A program made the translations under genes and the position numbers. The notes under the pieces were generated by a model. It was given only the letters and a program-made list of their open reading frames with translations, searched no databases and was not told where the DNA came from. This document shows positions 33,548 through 40,786 of a DNA stretch of 64,000 bases, in pieces. Source of the stretch: Clostridia bacterium (GTDB lineage: Bacteria > Bacillota > Clostridia > Oscillospirales > CAG-272). Where the stretch lies: contig JAFQDF010000003.1 of NCBI GenBank assembly GCA_017416185.1, positions 1 to 64,000 on the forward strand. Direction: 5' to 3'. Numbering within the stretch: position 1 is the first letter of the stretch; the number at the start of each line of letters is the position of its first letter.

Positions 33548-33576
33548 TTGAAAATATTGTCACATTATGTTATAAT
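33548..33576 (+). promoter_or_regulatory. Sigma-A promoter for the toxin-like mRNA
   Basis: TTGAAA (33548-33553), exactly 17 bases, TATAAT (33571-33576). Transcription would start near 33583, giving a leader of about 83 bases before the small reading frame, with an AGAGGGCAATGCCCTCT hairpin just upstream of its ribosome site. Confidence 0.82.
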
Positions 33577-33665
33577 AACGCCGAAGACAGGTGGACCTAC
33601 AACGGTAGGCGGTTAGCCCTCATAAGAGGGCAATGCCCTCTTAATTTATGTAAGGGGGTGATGCT

Positions 33666-33737
33666 ATGGAGTATTATTTCCTTTTGGTATTAGTACTTAT
33701 TGTAGCCACAGGCTACATTTTAAGCATAAAAAAATAA
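33666..33737 (+). CDS. Small hydrophobic peptide, type I toxin-like
   Basis: A 23-codon reading frame: MEYYFLLVLV, then hydrophobic residues to GYILSIKK and a stop. It has the makeup of type I toxins (Fst, TxpA, holin-like family): a single membrane-spanning stretch and a short lysine tail. A strong ribosome site (GGGGGTGAT) precedes ATG 33666, so this is a deliberate gene despite its size. It has its own consensus promoter at 33548 and shares a terminator with a convergent promoter at 33821-33849, which would make an antisense RNA to the mRNA 3' end. The peptide probably inserts in the membrane; harm to the cell is inferred, not shown. Confidence 0.72.
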   Translation: MEYYFLLVLVLIVATGYILSIKK

Positions 33738-33814
33738 CCGCCCAACCCTCGCAAAGTTAGCGGTTATTTTTCGTTAATTCAGCGGGCTAACCGTCTATCG
33801 GTCTGCCTCTCTTC
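33727..33814 (-). ncRNA. Predicted antisense RNA (antitoxin) to the small peptide mRNA
   Basis: A minus-strand transcript of about 85-90 bases is predicted from a consensus promoter (33849-33821) to the hairpin at 33770-33731, followed by TTTTTTTAT. It would be complementary to the 3' end of the toxin-like mRNA, including its last codons. Its 5' leader resembles the toxin mRNA leader (shared CGGTTAGCCC), reflecting an inverted duplication of promoter plus leader. No expression evidence is available. Confidence 0.62.
33731..33770. terminator. Bidirectional terminator shared by the two convergent RNAs
   Basis: AAAATAACCGC (33731-33741) pairs with GCGGTTATTTT (33760-33770) around an 18-base loop. 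T-runs occur on both strands, so it can stop the toxin-like mRNA and the antisense RNA. A shared convergent terminator is the arrangement of the Fst/par type I systems. Confidence 0.82.
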
Positions 33815-33820
33815 ACCTAT

Positions 33821-33849
33821 ATTATATCAGTATAGTGTCAAAATGTCAA
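33821..33849 (-). promoter_or_regulatory. Perfect sigma-A promoter for the antisense RNA
   Basis: On the minus strand TTGACA (33849-33844), exactly 17 bases, TATAAT (33826-33821). It is better than the toxin-like promoter (TTGAAA), as expected if the antitoxin RNA must be in excess. Confidence 0.85.
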
Positions 33850-33894
33850 GATATATAATTTGTATAAAAGTCGGTTGATGCCGGCTTTTATCTT

Positions 33895-34194
33895 TTATTC
33901 AAAATCTTCTTCGGTTGCCGAGTCATCGGTCATTATCTCAAAATCATCGACCTCGCCTGCATCCTCATAATCGCAGAGGTTGTCTACTGCTGCCATCATA
34001 GCTTTGAACTGCTTGTCTTCCTTTACAGCCTTATAGGTCAGAAGAGTTCCGGCAACGCCGCCGGCAAGACCTACTATAAGGAATGTCCTCCAAAGGCTCT
34101 TCTGCTTTGCCCAGAGAATTACAAATATAGTCAGAAAGGTAACTGACTGTACCAAAAGGGTAATACCTACAAAAAACTTTGTCTTCTTTAACAT
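33895..34194 (-). CDS. Small two-helix membrane protein
   Basis: A 99-residue protein with two membrane segments (about 7-28 and 34-55; the second has GLAGGVAGTLLTYKAV) and an acidic C-terminal half (about 60-99, ending DSATEEDFE). The gene starts 12 bases after the prfB stop, with AGGAGGAATAAA as ribosome site, so it is co-transcribed with prfB. I do not recognise a family; small proteins of this type are often found after prfB in Clostridia. No function is proposed. Confidence 0.72.
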   Translation of the reverse strand: MLKKTKFFVGITLLVQSVTFLTIFVILWAKQKSLWRTFLIVGLAGGVAGTLLTYKAVKEDKQFKAMMAAVDNLCDYEDAGEVDDFEIMTDDSATEEDFE

Positions 34195-34205
34195 TTTATT
34201 CCTCC

Positions 34206-35315
34206 TCAGCTATTAGCATTCTGCTTAAGATAAGCGTTTATAAATCCGTCGATCTCGCCGTCCATAACTGCCTGGATGTTACCGTCCTCGTAGCCTGTAC
34301 GGGTATCTTTGGCAAGGGTATAGGGCATAAACACGTAGCTTCGTATCTGTGCGCCCCACTCGATATTTGTCTTGTTACCCTGGATGTCCTCGATCTTCTC
34401 TAATTTTTCGCGTTCCTTTATCTCAAGGAGCTTGGACTTAAGCATCTTAAGTGCGGTCTCCTTGTTCTGAAGCTGGCTTCGCTCGGTCTGACAGCCTACA
34501 ACGATACCTGTAGGGAGATGGACTATACGGATAGCAGAGTCAGTCTTGTTTACGTGCTGTCCACCCGCGCCGCTGGAACGGTGAGCGGTTATTTCAAGAT
34601 CCTCGTCCCGAAGCTCTATAGAGTTGTCATCGTCAAACTCGGGCATTACCTCAACCGAGGCAAAGGAGGTATGACGGCGTCCAGAGGAATCAAAGGGAGA
34701 AACACGAACCAGACGGTGAACACCGTTCTCGCTCTTCAAGTAGCCGTAAGCATTTTCGCCCTCGATCATAATGGTAGCACTCTTTAAGCCTGCTTCTTCA
34801 CCGTCCAGCCAGTCAAGGAGCTTTACGTTGTAGCCGTGCTTTTCACCCCAACGGGTGTACATACGGTAGAGCATAAGCGCCCAATCCTGAGCCTCGGTAC
34901 CGCCGGCACCGGGGTGGAAGGAAACAATAGCGTTGTTTCTGTCATATTCGCCTGACAGAAGCACCTCTATCTTCATCTGCTCGGAGAGGGCGGTGAGAGT
35001 CTTAAGCTCGGACTGAACCTCCTCTACAACAGACTCGTCATTTTCATCTATACCCATTTCGCAGAGGACTAACGTATCCTCGTGCTTGGTTACGAGAGCC
35101 TCGTATTTTTCAATTTTGCTTTTAACAGCCTTCTGGCGCTGGAGAGTTTTACCCGAGTTTTCGGTATCGTTCCAGAAATCGGGCTGGGACGTTTTTTCGT
35201 CCAGCTCCTTTAACTCCTCGTTCAGCGCGTCTATTTTAAGTGCAGAGCCCAGCTCCTTAAGCTCGGGTTCAAGAGCAATGAGCGTGCGCTTAGCTTCTTC
35301 AAGTTGAATTATCAC
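34206..35315 (-). CDS. prfB: Peptide chain release factor 2
   Basis: A 369-residue RF2 that releases protein chains at UGA and UAA. The GGQ loop is SSGAGGQHVNKTDSAIR in the second half; HRSSG before it and QNKETAL after it are family words. The stop-codon tripeptide region lies around SPFDSSGRRHTSFAS. The start is GTG 35315 (GGAGG 8 bases before). There is no programmed +1 frameshift: residues around 25 read straight through LGSALKIDAL with no in-frame UGA, unlike E. coli and B. subtilis, so production is not autoregulated that way. It is encoded downstream of the Nif3-like and TrmK genes on the same strand. Confidence 0.96.
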   Translation of the reverse strand: MIIQLEEAKRTLIALEPELKELGSALKIDALNEELKELDEKTSQPDFWNDTENSGKTLQRQKAVKSKIEKYEALVTKHEDTLVLCEMGIDENDESVVEEVQSELKTLTALSEQMKIEVLLSGEYDRNNAIVSFHPGAGGTEAQDWALMLYRMYTRWGEKHGYNVKLLDWLDGEEAGLKSATIMIEGENAYGYLKSENGVHRLVRVSPFDSSGRRHTSFASVEVMPEFDDDNSIELRDEDLEITAHRSSGAGGQHVNKTDSAIRIVHLPTGIVVGCQTERSQLQNKETALKMLKSKLLEIKEREKLEKIEDIQGNKTNIEWGAQIRSYVFMPYTLAKDTRTGYEDGNIQAVMDGEIDGFINAYLKQNANS

Positions 35316-35379
35316 GGTTTATCCTCCAAATGTATATATCAATTTATTATACGATAAAAAGTTGAACTTGTAAACACCT

Positions 35380-36111
35380 TTACAAAGTGTTTACAGGATA
35401 AAATTTCATTATATCCACGTTGAGACTGCTGTCTGCATCAAGAAGCATATCGCAAATGCGCTCACAAACAGGGAACTCTGTATGAAAATGTCCCGCCTCA
35501 ATAACCGAAAATCCCGCCTTATGGGCATCGAGCATAGTGTTGTAGGACATCTCACCTGTGATATATACGTCGGCAACAACCGCCGCATCAGCCCAGAAAT
35601 CCTTACCGCCGCCGCCCAAGAGAGCAACTCTTCTGACGGTATCCTTACCCATAACGAAGTTTACCCTCTCGCAACCGAGTGTTTTCTTTACTTTGGTGAC
35701 AAATTCATCAAATTTAATCTCATCAATATCACCGACTCTGCCCATCTCACAGAAGGGTTCCGCATTTTTAAGCCCTAAAGCCGCCGCCAGACAGTCGTTG
35801 ACACCGCCGTCGACCGTATCAAGTCTCGTATGGAATGAAAATACCGACACCTCTGCCTGTATCAGTGAAACAAGCATAGGATCGACTATACCGCGAAGAG
35901 GCTTAAATATCAGAGGATGGTGGGTAACTATAAGGTCATATCCACCCTTTACAGCAACCTCCGCTACCTCAGGGGTAACGTCCAGTGCAACGAGAACGTT
36001 CCTTATCTCCTTATCGGAGGAGACAAGCATTCTGCCGTCGTTGTCCCAATCTTCGCTCAGTTCACAGGGGATCGCCCCGTCAAAATATTTATATAATTCG
36101 GTTACGTTCAT
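35380..36111 (-). CDS. Nif3-like dinuclear metal-centre protein (YqfO-like)
   Basis: A 243-residue protein from ATG 36111 (GAGGAG 7 bases before); the in-frame extension upstream has no ribosome site. Nif3 motifs are visible: DVTPEVAEVAVKGGYDLIVTHHPLIF (His pair for metals, about 47-72), FHTRLDTVDGG near 93, GGGGKDFW near 170, and EAGHFHTE near 212. The family forms hexameric rings with two metals per subunit; some act as GTP cyclohydrolase-like enzymes, but the cellular role is mostly unknown. It overlaps the TrmK-like gene by 23 bases, the usual YqfN-YqfO pairing in Firmicutes. Membership in the family is sure; substrate is not. Confidence 0.93.
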   Translation of the reverse strand: MNVTELYKYFDGAIPCELSEDWDNDGRMLVSSDKEIRNVLVALDVTPEVAEVAVKGGYDLIVTHHPLIFKPLRGIVDPMLVSLIQAEVSVFSFHTRLDTVDGGVNDCLAAALGLKNAEPFCEMGRVGDIDEIKFDEFVTKVKKTLGCERVNFVMGKDTVRRVALLGGGGKDFWADAAVVADVYITGEMSYNTMLDAHKAGFSVIEAGHFHTEFPVCERICDMLLDADSSLNVDIMKFYPVNTL

Positions 36112-36766
36112 TTTGTAACTCCTCAAGTATTTTTTCTTCTTTTGACGTATCAAGCAGGGCTTTTTTCTTACCCTTGATGATAACGGTGTATTGCTTTATA
36201 AGCTTGTCTATATGTATTTTGTACAGTTCGTTTTTTTCGGTGTGTATGCCTGTCAGTAGTTCTGCTTCGCTCCACTCTCTTTTAATACCGTCATAACGGC
36301 AAACGATCACCTCGTAAAGTCTGTCGTCGTACACAAGAGCTTCCTTTTCGATATTATAGCCTGAATACAGCAGAGAAGCGCGAAGCTCGTTTACCTTTGT
36401 CATAGCCTGTAATATCAAAAGAGGTCTGTTCTCCTTGGTATACGCAGATTCCGAAATTATACGGAAGATCAGATCCCCGCCCATACCGCATATTACTATA
36501 TTTTCGGGAGCGATATCCTCTATACCGCAAAGCCCGTCGGTACATTTTACAGCGATTACATTCTCTAATCCCTGACGGCTTATATTCTCTCTTGCAGTAT
36601 TACAGGGACCTTCATTTATATCACAGGCAACCACAGAGCTGGCAATATTCTCTTTTATCAGATATATGGGCAGATAGGCGTGGTCACAGCCGATATCCGC
36701 CACGGACGCGCCGCGTTCTACAAATGAAGCAGCACAAAGCAAGCGTTTGTTTAACTTGTAATTCAT
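36089..36766 (-). CDS. trmK: tRNA (adenine(22)-N1)-methyltransferase
   Basis: A 225-residue class I SAM-dependent methyltransferase of the TrmK/YqfN family, which modifies A22 of certain tRNAs. The SAM loop VADIGCDHAYLPIYL (about 21-35), DINEGPC as motif II and ICGMGGDLI as the characteristic TrmK motif (about 93-101) are visible, followed by LQAMTKVNELRASL. Length and layout are normal. It precedes and overlaps the Nif3-like gene by 23 bases, a very common Firmicutes pair. A terminator of the DUF1858 gene ends just upstream, so the promoter for this operon must lie in that short gap or be read through. Confidence 0.92.
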   Translation of the reverse strand: MNYKLNKRLLCAASFVERGASVADIGCDHAYLPIYLIKENIASSVVACDINEGPCNTARENISRQGLENVIAVKCTDGLCGIEDIAPENIVICGMGGDLIFRIISESAYTKENRPLLILQAMTKVNELRASLLYSGYNIEKEALVYDDRLYEVIVCRYDGIKREWSEAELLTGIHTEKNELYKIHIDKLIKQYTVIIKGKKKALLDTSKEEKILEELQNERNRII

Positions 36767-36781
36767 ACATTTATCAAAAAA

Positions 36782-36797
36782 GGCGGGAACACCCGCC
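36782..36797 (-). terminator. Terminator after the DUF1858 gene
   Basis: GGCGGG (36782-36787) pairs with CCCGCC (36792-36797) across a four-base loop, and on the minus strand TTTTTT follows. It lies about 95 bases after the DUF1858 stop and 15 bases before the TrmK start. Confidence 0.75.
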
Positions 36798-36892
36798 CTT
36801 TCATTTGTAGGAGATTACTTTCTGAATCGGGCACTGTACAAACAGCTTGAATTCAGTAAGAGTCTCGATTGTCGGTGCGGACCGGTGTCCGC

Positions 36893-37099
36893 TTATGCCT
36901 TCTTGGAGTCTAAGAACTCGTTGATCTTTTCAACCAGCGCGTCAGCATCCTGACCGTGAACTGCACAAGCCATTTCGATGCTCTCACCGCGGGATGCAGG
37001 GCATCCGAGGCAGTGCATACCTATCTCAAAAAAGAACTGAGCGGTTTCGTTATCAAAATCAAGAACGTCGCCGACGATTGAATCTTTTGTTACTTCCAT
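36893..37099 (-). CDS. DUF1858-domain redox-disulfide protein
   Basis: A 68-residue single-domain protein matching DUF1858, a family often found with hybrid cluster proteins: MEVTKDSIVGDVLDFD, then GMHCLGCPASRGESIEMACAVHG with the conserved CLGC pair (about 30-33), and a final helix DADALVEKINEFLDSKK. The cysteine pair probably cycles between thiol and disulfide. ATG 37099 follows GAAAGGAAATTTATC. It is a single gene with its own terminator at 36782 and no hybrid cluster protein gene nearby. The likely partner is therefore unknown. Confidence 0.9.
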   Translation of the reverse strand: MEVTKDSIVGDVLDFDNETAQFFFEIGMHCLGCPASRGESIEMACAVHGQDADALVEKINEFLDSKKA

Positions 37100-37154
37100 G
37101 ATAAATTTCCTTTCGTAAATAAAATCATTTTATATTATTATATATTACACAAAA

Positions 37155-38087
37155 TCACTTGTCAATACTTTTCTTCTTCTTAAATTCGGTGGGAGTGATT
37201 CCCATATGCTTTTTAAATACACGGTTAAAGTGGTCTGTGTTCTGAAAGCCCGCAACCTCAGCTATCTTATTTATCTTAAGATCCGAATTGAGCAGCAGAG
37301 AACGGCAGACATCGAATTTGATCTCCCGGAGGATCTCGGTAAAGGTGAGCCCTGTAGCGCTTCTGACCAGCTTGCTTACGTAAGGAACCGTATAATGAAA
37401 ATACTCTGCTAATTTCTCGAGAGTCACGGTACGGTAATTGTCCTGAATGTAAGTAAGTATCTTGGCTATCTGCTCGCTGCGGGAGATTTTTGTCTTCGAC
37501 AGCTCGTATGTAGATGAGGGACGGGCGCAAAGATATCCGAACAGGCATATAAGCAGCTGAGTCTTCATCATACGGGAGTTGGGCCCTCCGTGAAGCTCCT
37601 CGTTGATAAGCATATTGATCACAGTATCAACTCCTGTATCCGACAGGGATGAAAAAAGCAGATAGTCAGCGGAGACCTCGCCCCATACAGAATCAGCGAT
37701 AAATCCGGACAAAACTCCGCCAAATACACTGATACGGTGGAAATGAGTGCCTACCGTATCCCTTCTTACCGATATAACAGGCATTATATTATTACCGCTG
37801 ACAGATACGCGGTAGGGAACCTCGGGAGCGATAAAAATAATGTTGTATTTTTTCATCTGAATGCTCTTACCGCACAGCTTCACCTCGGCGTTACAATCCA
37901 TAGCATAGAGAATATCAAATGTATTATGTGTGAAAAGCTCGTGAGGCTCTTCTGCATCAATACGGAAAACATTTATACCGTTAGGATCAGGTACGCTATG
38001 AGTATCACCGTTGATCAGTACCTGTGCAAGCTCGGTATGCTTATTTGCTGTAAGAGTATTGAATTTTTTGACAGAAACCGTCGGCAT
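37155..38087 (-). CDS. AraC-family transcriptional regulator
   Basis: A 310-residue regulator. An N-terminal cupin-like ligand-binding domain (about 1-150) includes INVFRIDAEEPHELFTHNTFDILY and IFIAPEVPYRV. The C-terminal AraC double helix-turn-helix (about 205-305) has TLEKLAEYFHYTVPYVSKLVRSATG and the second-helix signature AEVAGFQNTDHFNRVFKKHMGITPTEF. ATG 38087 follows ACGGAGGTACGT. The gene is divergent from the 776-residue SLH gene, with a 296-base shared control region carrying repeated words, so that gene is the most obvious target. The ligand is unknown; sugar-type ligands are usual in the family. Confidence 0.93.
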   Translation of the reverse strand: MPTVSVKKFNTLTANKHTELAQVLINGDTHSVPDPNGINVFRIDAEEPHELFTHNTFDILYAMDCNAEVKLCGKSIQMKKYNIIFIAPEVPYRVSVSGNNIMPVISVRRDTVGTHFHRISVFGGVLSGFIADSVWGEVSADYLLFSSLSDTGVDTVINMLINEELHGGPNSRMMKTQLLICLFGYLCARPSSTYELSKTKISRSEQIAKILTYIQDNYRTVTLEKLAEYFHYTVPYVSKLVRSATGLTFTEILREIKFDVCRSLLLNSDLKINKIAEVAGFQNTDHFNRVFKKHMGITPTEFKKKKSIDK

Positions 38088-38202
38088 ACGTACCTCCGTG
38101 TAAATGACGTTAATGATTATAGTTTAAAGTGCAGATATTACTCTTATATGAATAAAAAATGTCGGTTTTTGAAATTAAAAAAGCACGCCCACGGTTTGTA
38201 TG

Positions 38203-38306
38203 TGTACAAAAGGTTAACAAAAATGCGAATATTGTTAATATATCCGAAATTCTTTGTACAAAACTATGCATTATACACAAATAAAATTAAAATACGTCGC
38301 ATTTTT
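38203..38306. promoter_or_regulatory. Repeated words between AraC and SLH genes, possible operator sites
   Basis: TGTACAAAA occurs at 38203-38211 and 38255-38263 in the same orientation, 52 bases apart. AAAAATGCG (38219-38227) has its inverse CGCATTTTT at 38298-38306. All lie upstream of the SLH gene -10 element at 38347. Direct half-sites are typical of AraC binding, but the spacing has not been compared with a known site. Confidence 0.45.
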
Positions 38307-38346
38307 GGATTAAATAATAACATTTTCTTTTATCTTGTGTTCGTGC

Positions 38347-38352
38347 TATAAT
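38347..38352 (+). promoter_or_regulatory. Extended -10 promoter of the SLH/Cys-repeat gene
   Basis: TATAAT preceded by TGC (extended -10), 31 bases before ATG 38384. No good -35 is present (TTTCTT), which suits an activator-dependent promoter, possibly using the divergent AraC protein. Confidence 0.65.
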
Positions 38353-38383
38353 GTATACGAAAAATAATAGGAGGGCAAGTATT

Positions 38384-40714
38384 ATGAAACTTACCAAGAG
38401 AATAATCTCAATTCTTTGTGTTGCTGCAATGCTTTTTGCTATGTGTGCAGTAGCAGTTTCTGCGGCAGATCCCCTGACCATTGATGAAACTGTAGCGGCT
38501 AACTGGCTTCCCCTTGCAGCAAAGTATTCAAAGAGTACACTCGGCATTATCGCACCTAAGGGTGACGGTTATGCTATAAGAACCACAGGCTTTGATTACA
38601 AAGCAGATGAAAACGGCGGCATTAAGGTACATTCCGCTACCTACAAGGAAAACGCGGGTGTATACTCCGTAGCGGCTGTTTCCTCTAAATATAAGACACC
38701 TCTTGACGGTCTCAGCGTAGAGCTTAAGCCTGATGATATGACAATGATATGCGATTCCAACAATGCATCTACCAACATTTCCTTTATTATATCGGAAAAC
38801 CCCATAACCAAGATGGGAACCTTTGATGATGCTTCCAAGGAATATACCGACGGTCTTAACAACTCGGTTGACGTTGCGTCCAACGGTCTCCGCGAGCTTA
38901 CAGACTTTGAGGGTAAGTCTATCGTGGTTACTATCTCCAACCAGAGACTTTCCAATACCGAGGATCACATTGCTACCTCTGTTGCTATCATTTATGATAA
39001 CGGCAGCTACGTTAACAAGAATGACGGCCACAACGGCTTCAGATGGGTATTCTCCGCAAGAAACTACTTAGGCGAATCCTCCAACGGCGACCATTCTCCT
39101 ATATCTCAGGTATATGAGAACATCGATTTTTCCAAGGGTCTCAAGCTTGAGGTAAGAGCCGATGATACCTTAGGTTATATCATTACCGTTAACGGTAAGG
39201 ATTACTACAGCGGTACATACATCGCTTACTATCCCGACTGTTCTCAGAAGACCTTTGAGGGTCTTGAGGACAACTGCTACGCTCTCAAGGATGAGGATTA
39301 CGATAACCTCACCGAGAACTGGCTTAACTCTATGACCTATGCACAGAAGGACATCGACCTTTCAGGTCTCGGTGCAGACTTTGAGGGTTACCTCACCGTA
39401 GGTGCTACAGGTACCAACATCACCACTAACAACTGTGACTTCACAGTTACCAAGATTAATACTCATAACGCAGCTACCTGGAAGGGCGAGGTTGCTTGTC
39501 AGCATACCGAGACCGAAGAGGTTGTTACAAAGGAAGCAAACTGCGGCGTTGACGGCGAAAAGGCAGTTAAGTGCGTAGCTTGCGGCAAGACTCTCTCCAA
39601 GACAGCTATCCCCGCAACAGGTGACCATACTCCCGCGGCTGAATACGTAGTTACCAAGGATGCTACCTGCGTTGCAGAGGGTGAAAAGACTCTCAGCTGT
39701 ACAGTATGTAACAAGGTTATTGAGACTCTCGCTATCGCTGTAGATCCCGAGGCTCATAATAAGGTTACCAAGGATATCGTTGCTCCCACCTGTACCGAAA
39801 AGGGCACACAGCAGGACGTATGCTCACTTTGTGATGCAGCTCTCGGTGACGTTGTAGAGGTTGACGCTCTCGGTCACGATGACGGTGAATGGGTAGTTAC
39901 CCTTGAGCCTACCTGTACCGAGAAGGGTTCCAAGAATCTCGTTTGTACAAGATGCAACGAGCATATTATCGAGACAGCAGAGGTTGAGGCTTTAGGCCAT
40001 GACGAAAACTCCGAGTGGACCGTAACCATCCCCGCTACCTATTTTGAAAAGGGTCTTAAGGAACAGTTCTGTTCCGTATGCGGCGAAAAGCTCGCTGAGG
40101 AAGATATCCCCGTACTTGAGTACGTAAATCCCTTCATCGACGTTAAGGAAACTCACTGGTTCGCATCCACAGTAGAATACTGTGTAAAGCGCGGCTACGT
40201 TGCAGGTATGACAGAGAATACATTTGTTCCTACCGGTAACATCACAAGAGCTCAGTTCCTCGTAATGCTTGCTAAGCTCGACGGTGTTGACCTCGAGCAG
40301 TATGCTACAACAGAGTCCGGCTTTGAGGACGTTAAGGTTAGCCACTGGTTCAACAAGGTTGTATGTTGGGCAGTAGAGAAGAACTATACCTCCGGTATTT
40401 CCGAGACTAAGTTCGGTCCTAACAACCAGATCACACGTTCACAGCTTGCAAGATTCTTCTACGTATACTCTGAGAAGAACGGTATCAACGTAGAGGGCAG
40501 AGCAGATCTCTCCGTATTCCCCGATGGCGAAAGCGTACGTTCTTGGGCTAAGGAATCTGTTGAATGGGCAGTTGACGCAGGTCTTATCTCCGGTGTTGCA
40601 AAGAACGGTGTAAACTATCTTACACCCGACGGCACAGCAACCAGAGCACAGGCAACTGTAATGTTCAAGGGCTACGACGATTTCCGCGGCCTTAACTCTA
40701 CCGAGGCAGAATAA
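38384..40714 (+). CDS. SLH surface protein with Cys-rich repeats, paralogue 1
   Basis: A 776-residue secreted protein from ATG 38384 (AGGAGGGCAAGTATT before it; an in-frame ATG 33 bases upstream overlaps the -10 box). Signal peptide 1-28. Residues 29-365 form a beta-rich domain shared with the next gene (AAKYSKSTLGIIAPKGDGY, then TPLDGLSVELKPDDM). Four Cys-pair repeats (about 370-575) have the pattern ATC...G..T..C..C. Three SLH domains (about 580-770) end the chain with the usual FxDVKxxHWF and TRAQF words. SLH domains at the C-terminus should hold it to the wall. The SLH-coding DNA is nearly identical to that of the neighbouring gene, indicating recent duplication or gene conversion. Confidence 0.9.
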   Translation: MKLTKRIISILCVAAMLFAMCAVAVSAADPLTIDETVAANWLPLAAKYSKSTLGIIAPKGDGYAIRTTGFDYKADENGGIKVHSATYKENAGVYSVAAVSSKYKTPLDGLSVELKPDDMTMICDSNNASTNISFIISENPITKMGTFDDASKEYTDGLNNSVDVASNGLRELTDFEGKSIVVTISNQRLSNTEDHIATSVAIIYDNGSYVNKNDGHNGFRWVFSARNYLGESSNGDHSPISQVYENIDFSKGLKLEVRADDTLGYIITVNGKDYYSGTYIAYYPDCSQKTFEGLEDNCYALKDEDYDNLTENWLNSMTYAQKDIDLSGLGADFEGYLTVGATGTNITTNNCDFTVTKINTHNAATWKGEVACQHTETEEVVTKEANCGVDGEKAVKCVACGKTLSKTAIPATGDHTPAAEYVVTKDATCVAEGEKTLSCTVCNKVIETLAIAVDPEAHNKVTKDIVAPTCTEKGTQQDVCSLCDAALGDVVEVDALGHDDGEWVVTLEPTCTEKGSKNLVCTRCNEHIIETAEVEALGHDENSEWTVTIPATYFEKGLKEQFCSVCGEKLAEEDIPVLEYVNPFIDVKETHWFASTVEYCVKRGYVAGMTENTFVPTGNITRAQFLVMLAKLDGVDLEQYATTESGFEDVKVSHWFNKVVCWAVEKNYTSGISETKFGPNNQITRSQLARFFYVYSEKNGINVEGRADLSVFPDGESVRSWAKESVEWAVDAGLISGVAKNGVNYLTPDGTATRAQATVMFKGYDDFRGLNSTEAE

Positions 40715-40721
40715 GAAATTT

Positions 40722-40748
40722 TCGGATGCAGGTGACCCCTGCATCCGA
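40722..40748 (+). terminator. Intercistronic terminator-like hairpin
   Basis: TCGGATGCAGG (40722-40732) pairs with CCTGCATCCGA (40738-40748) around a five-base loop, followed by an AT-rich stretch ending TTTT. It may terminate part of the transcripts so the second SLH gene is less abundant. Confidence 0.7.
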
Positions 40749-40786
40749 TAATATAATTTTACATTCCATTTTTTAGGAGGAAAAAC

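Noticed and set aside
36801..36892. Possible small gene between TrmK and DUF1858 genes
   Set aside because: No reading frame with ribosome site; only trailer sequence before a terminator.
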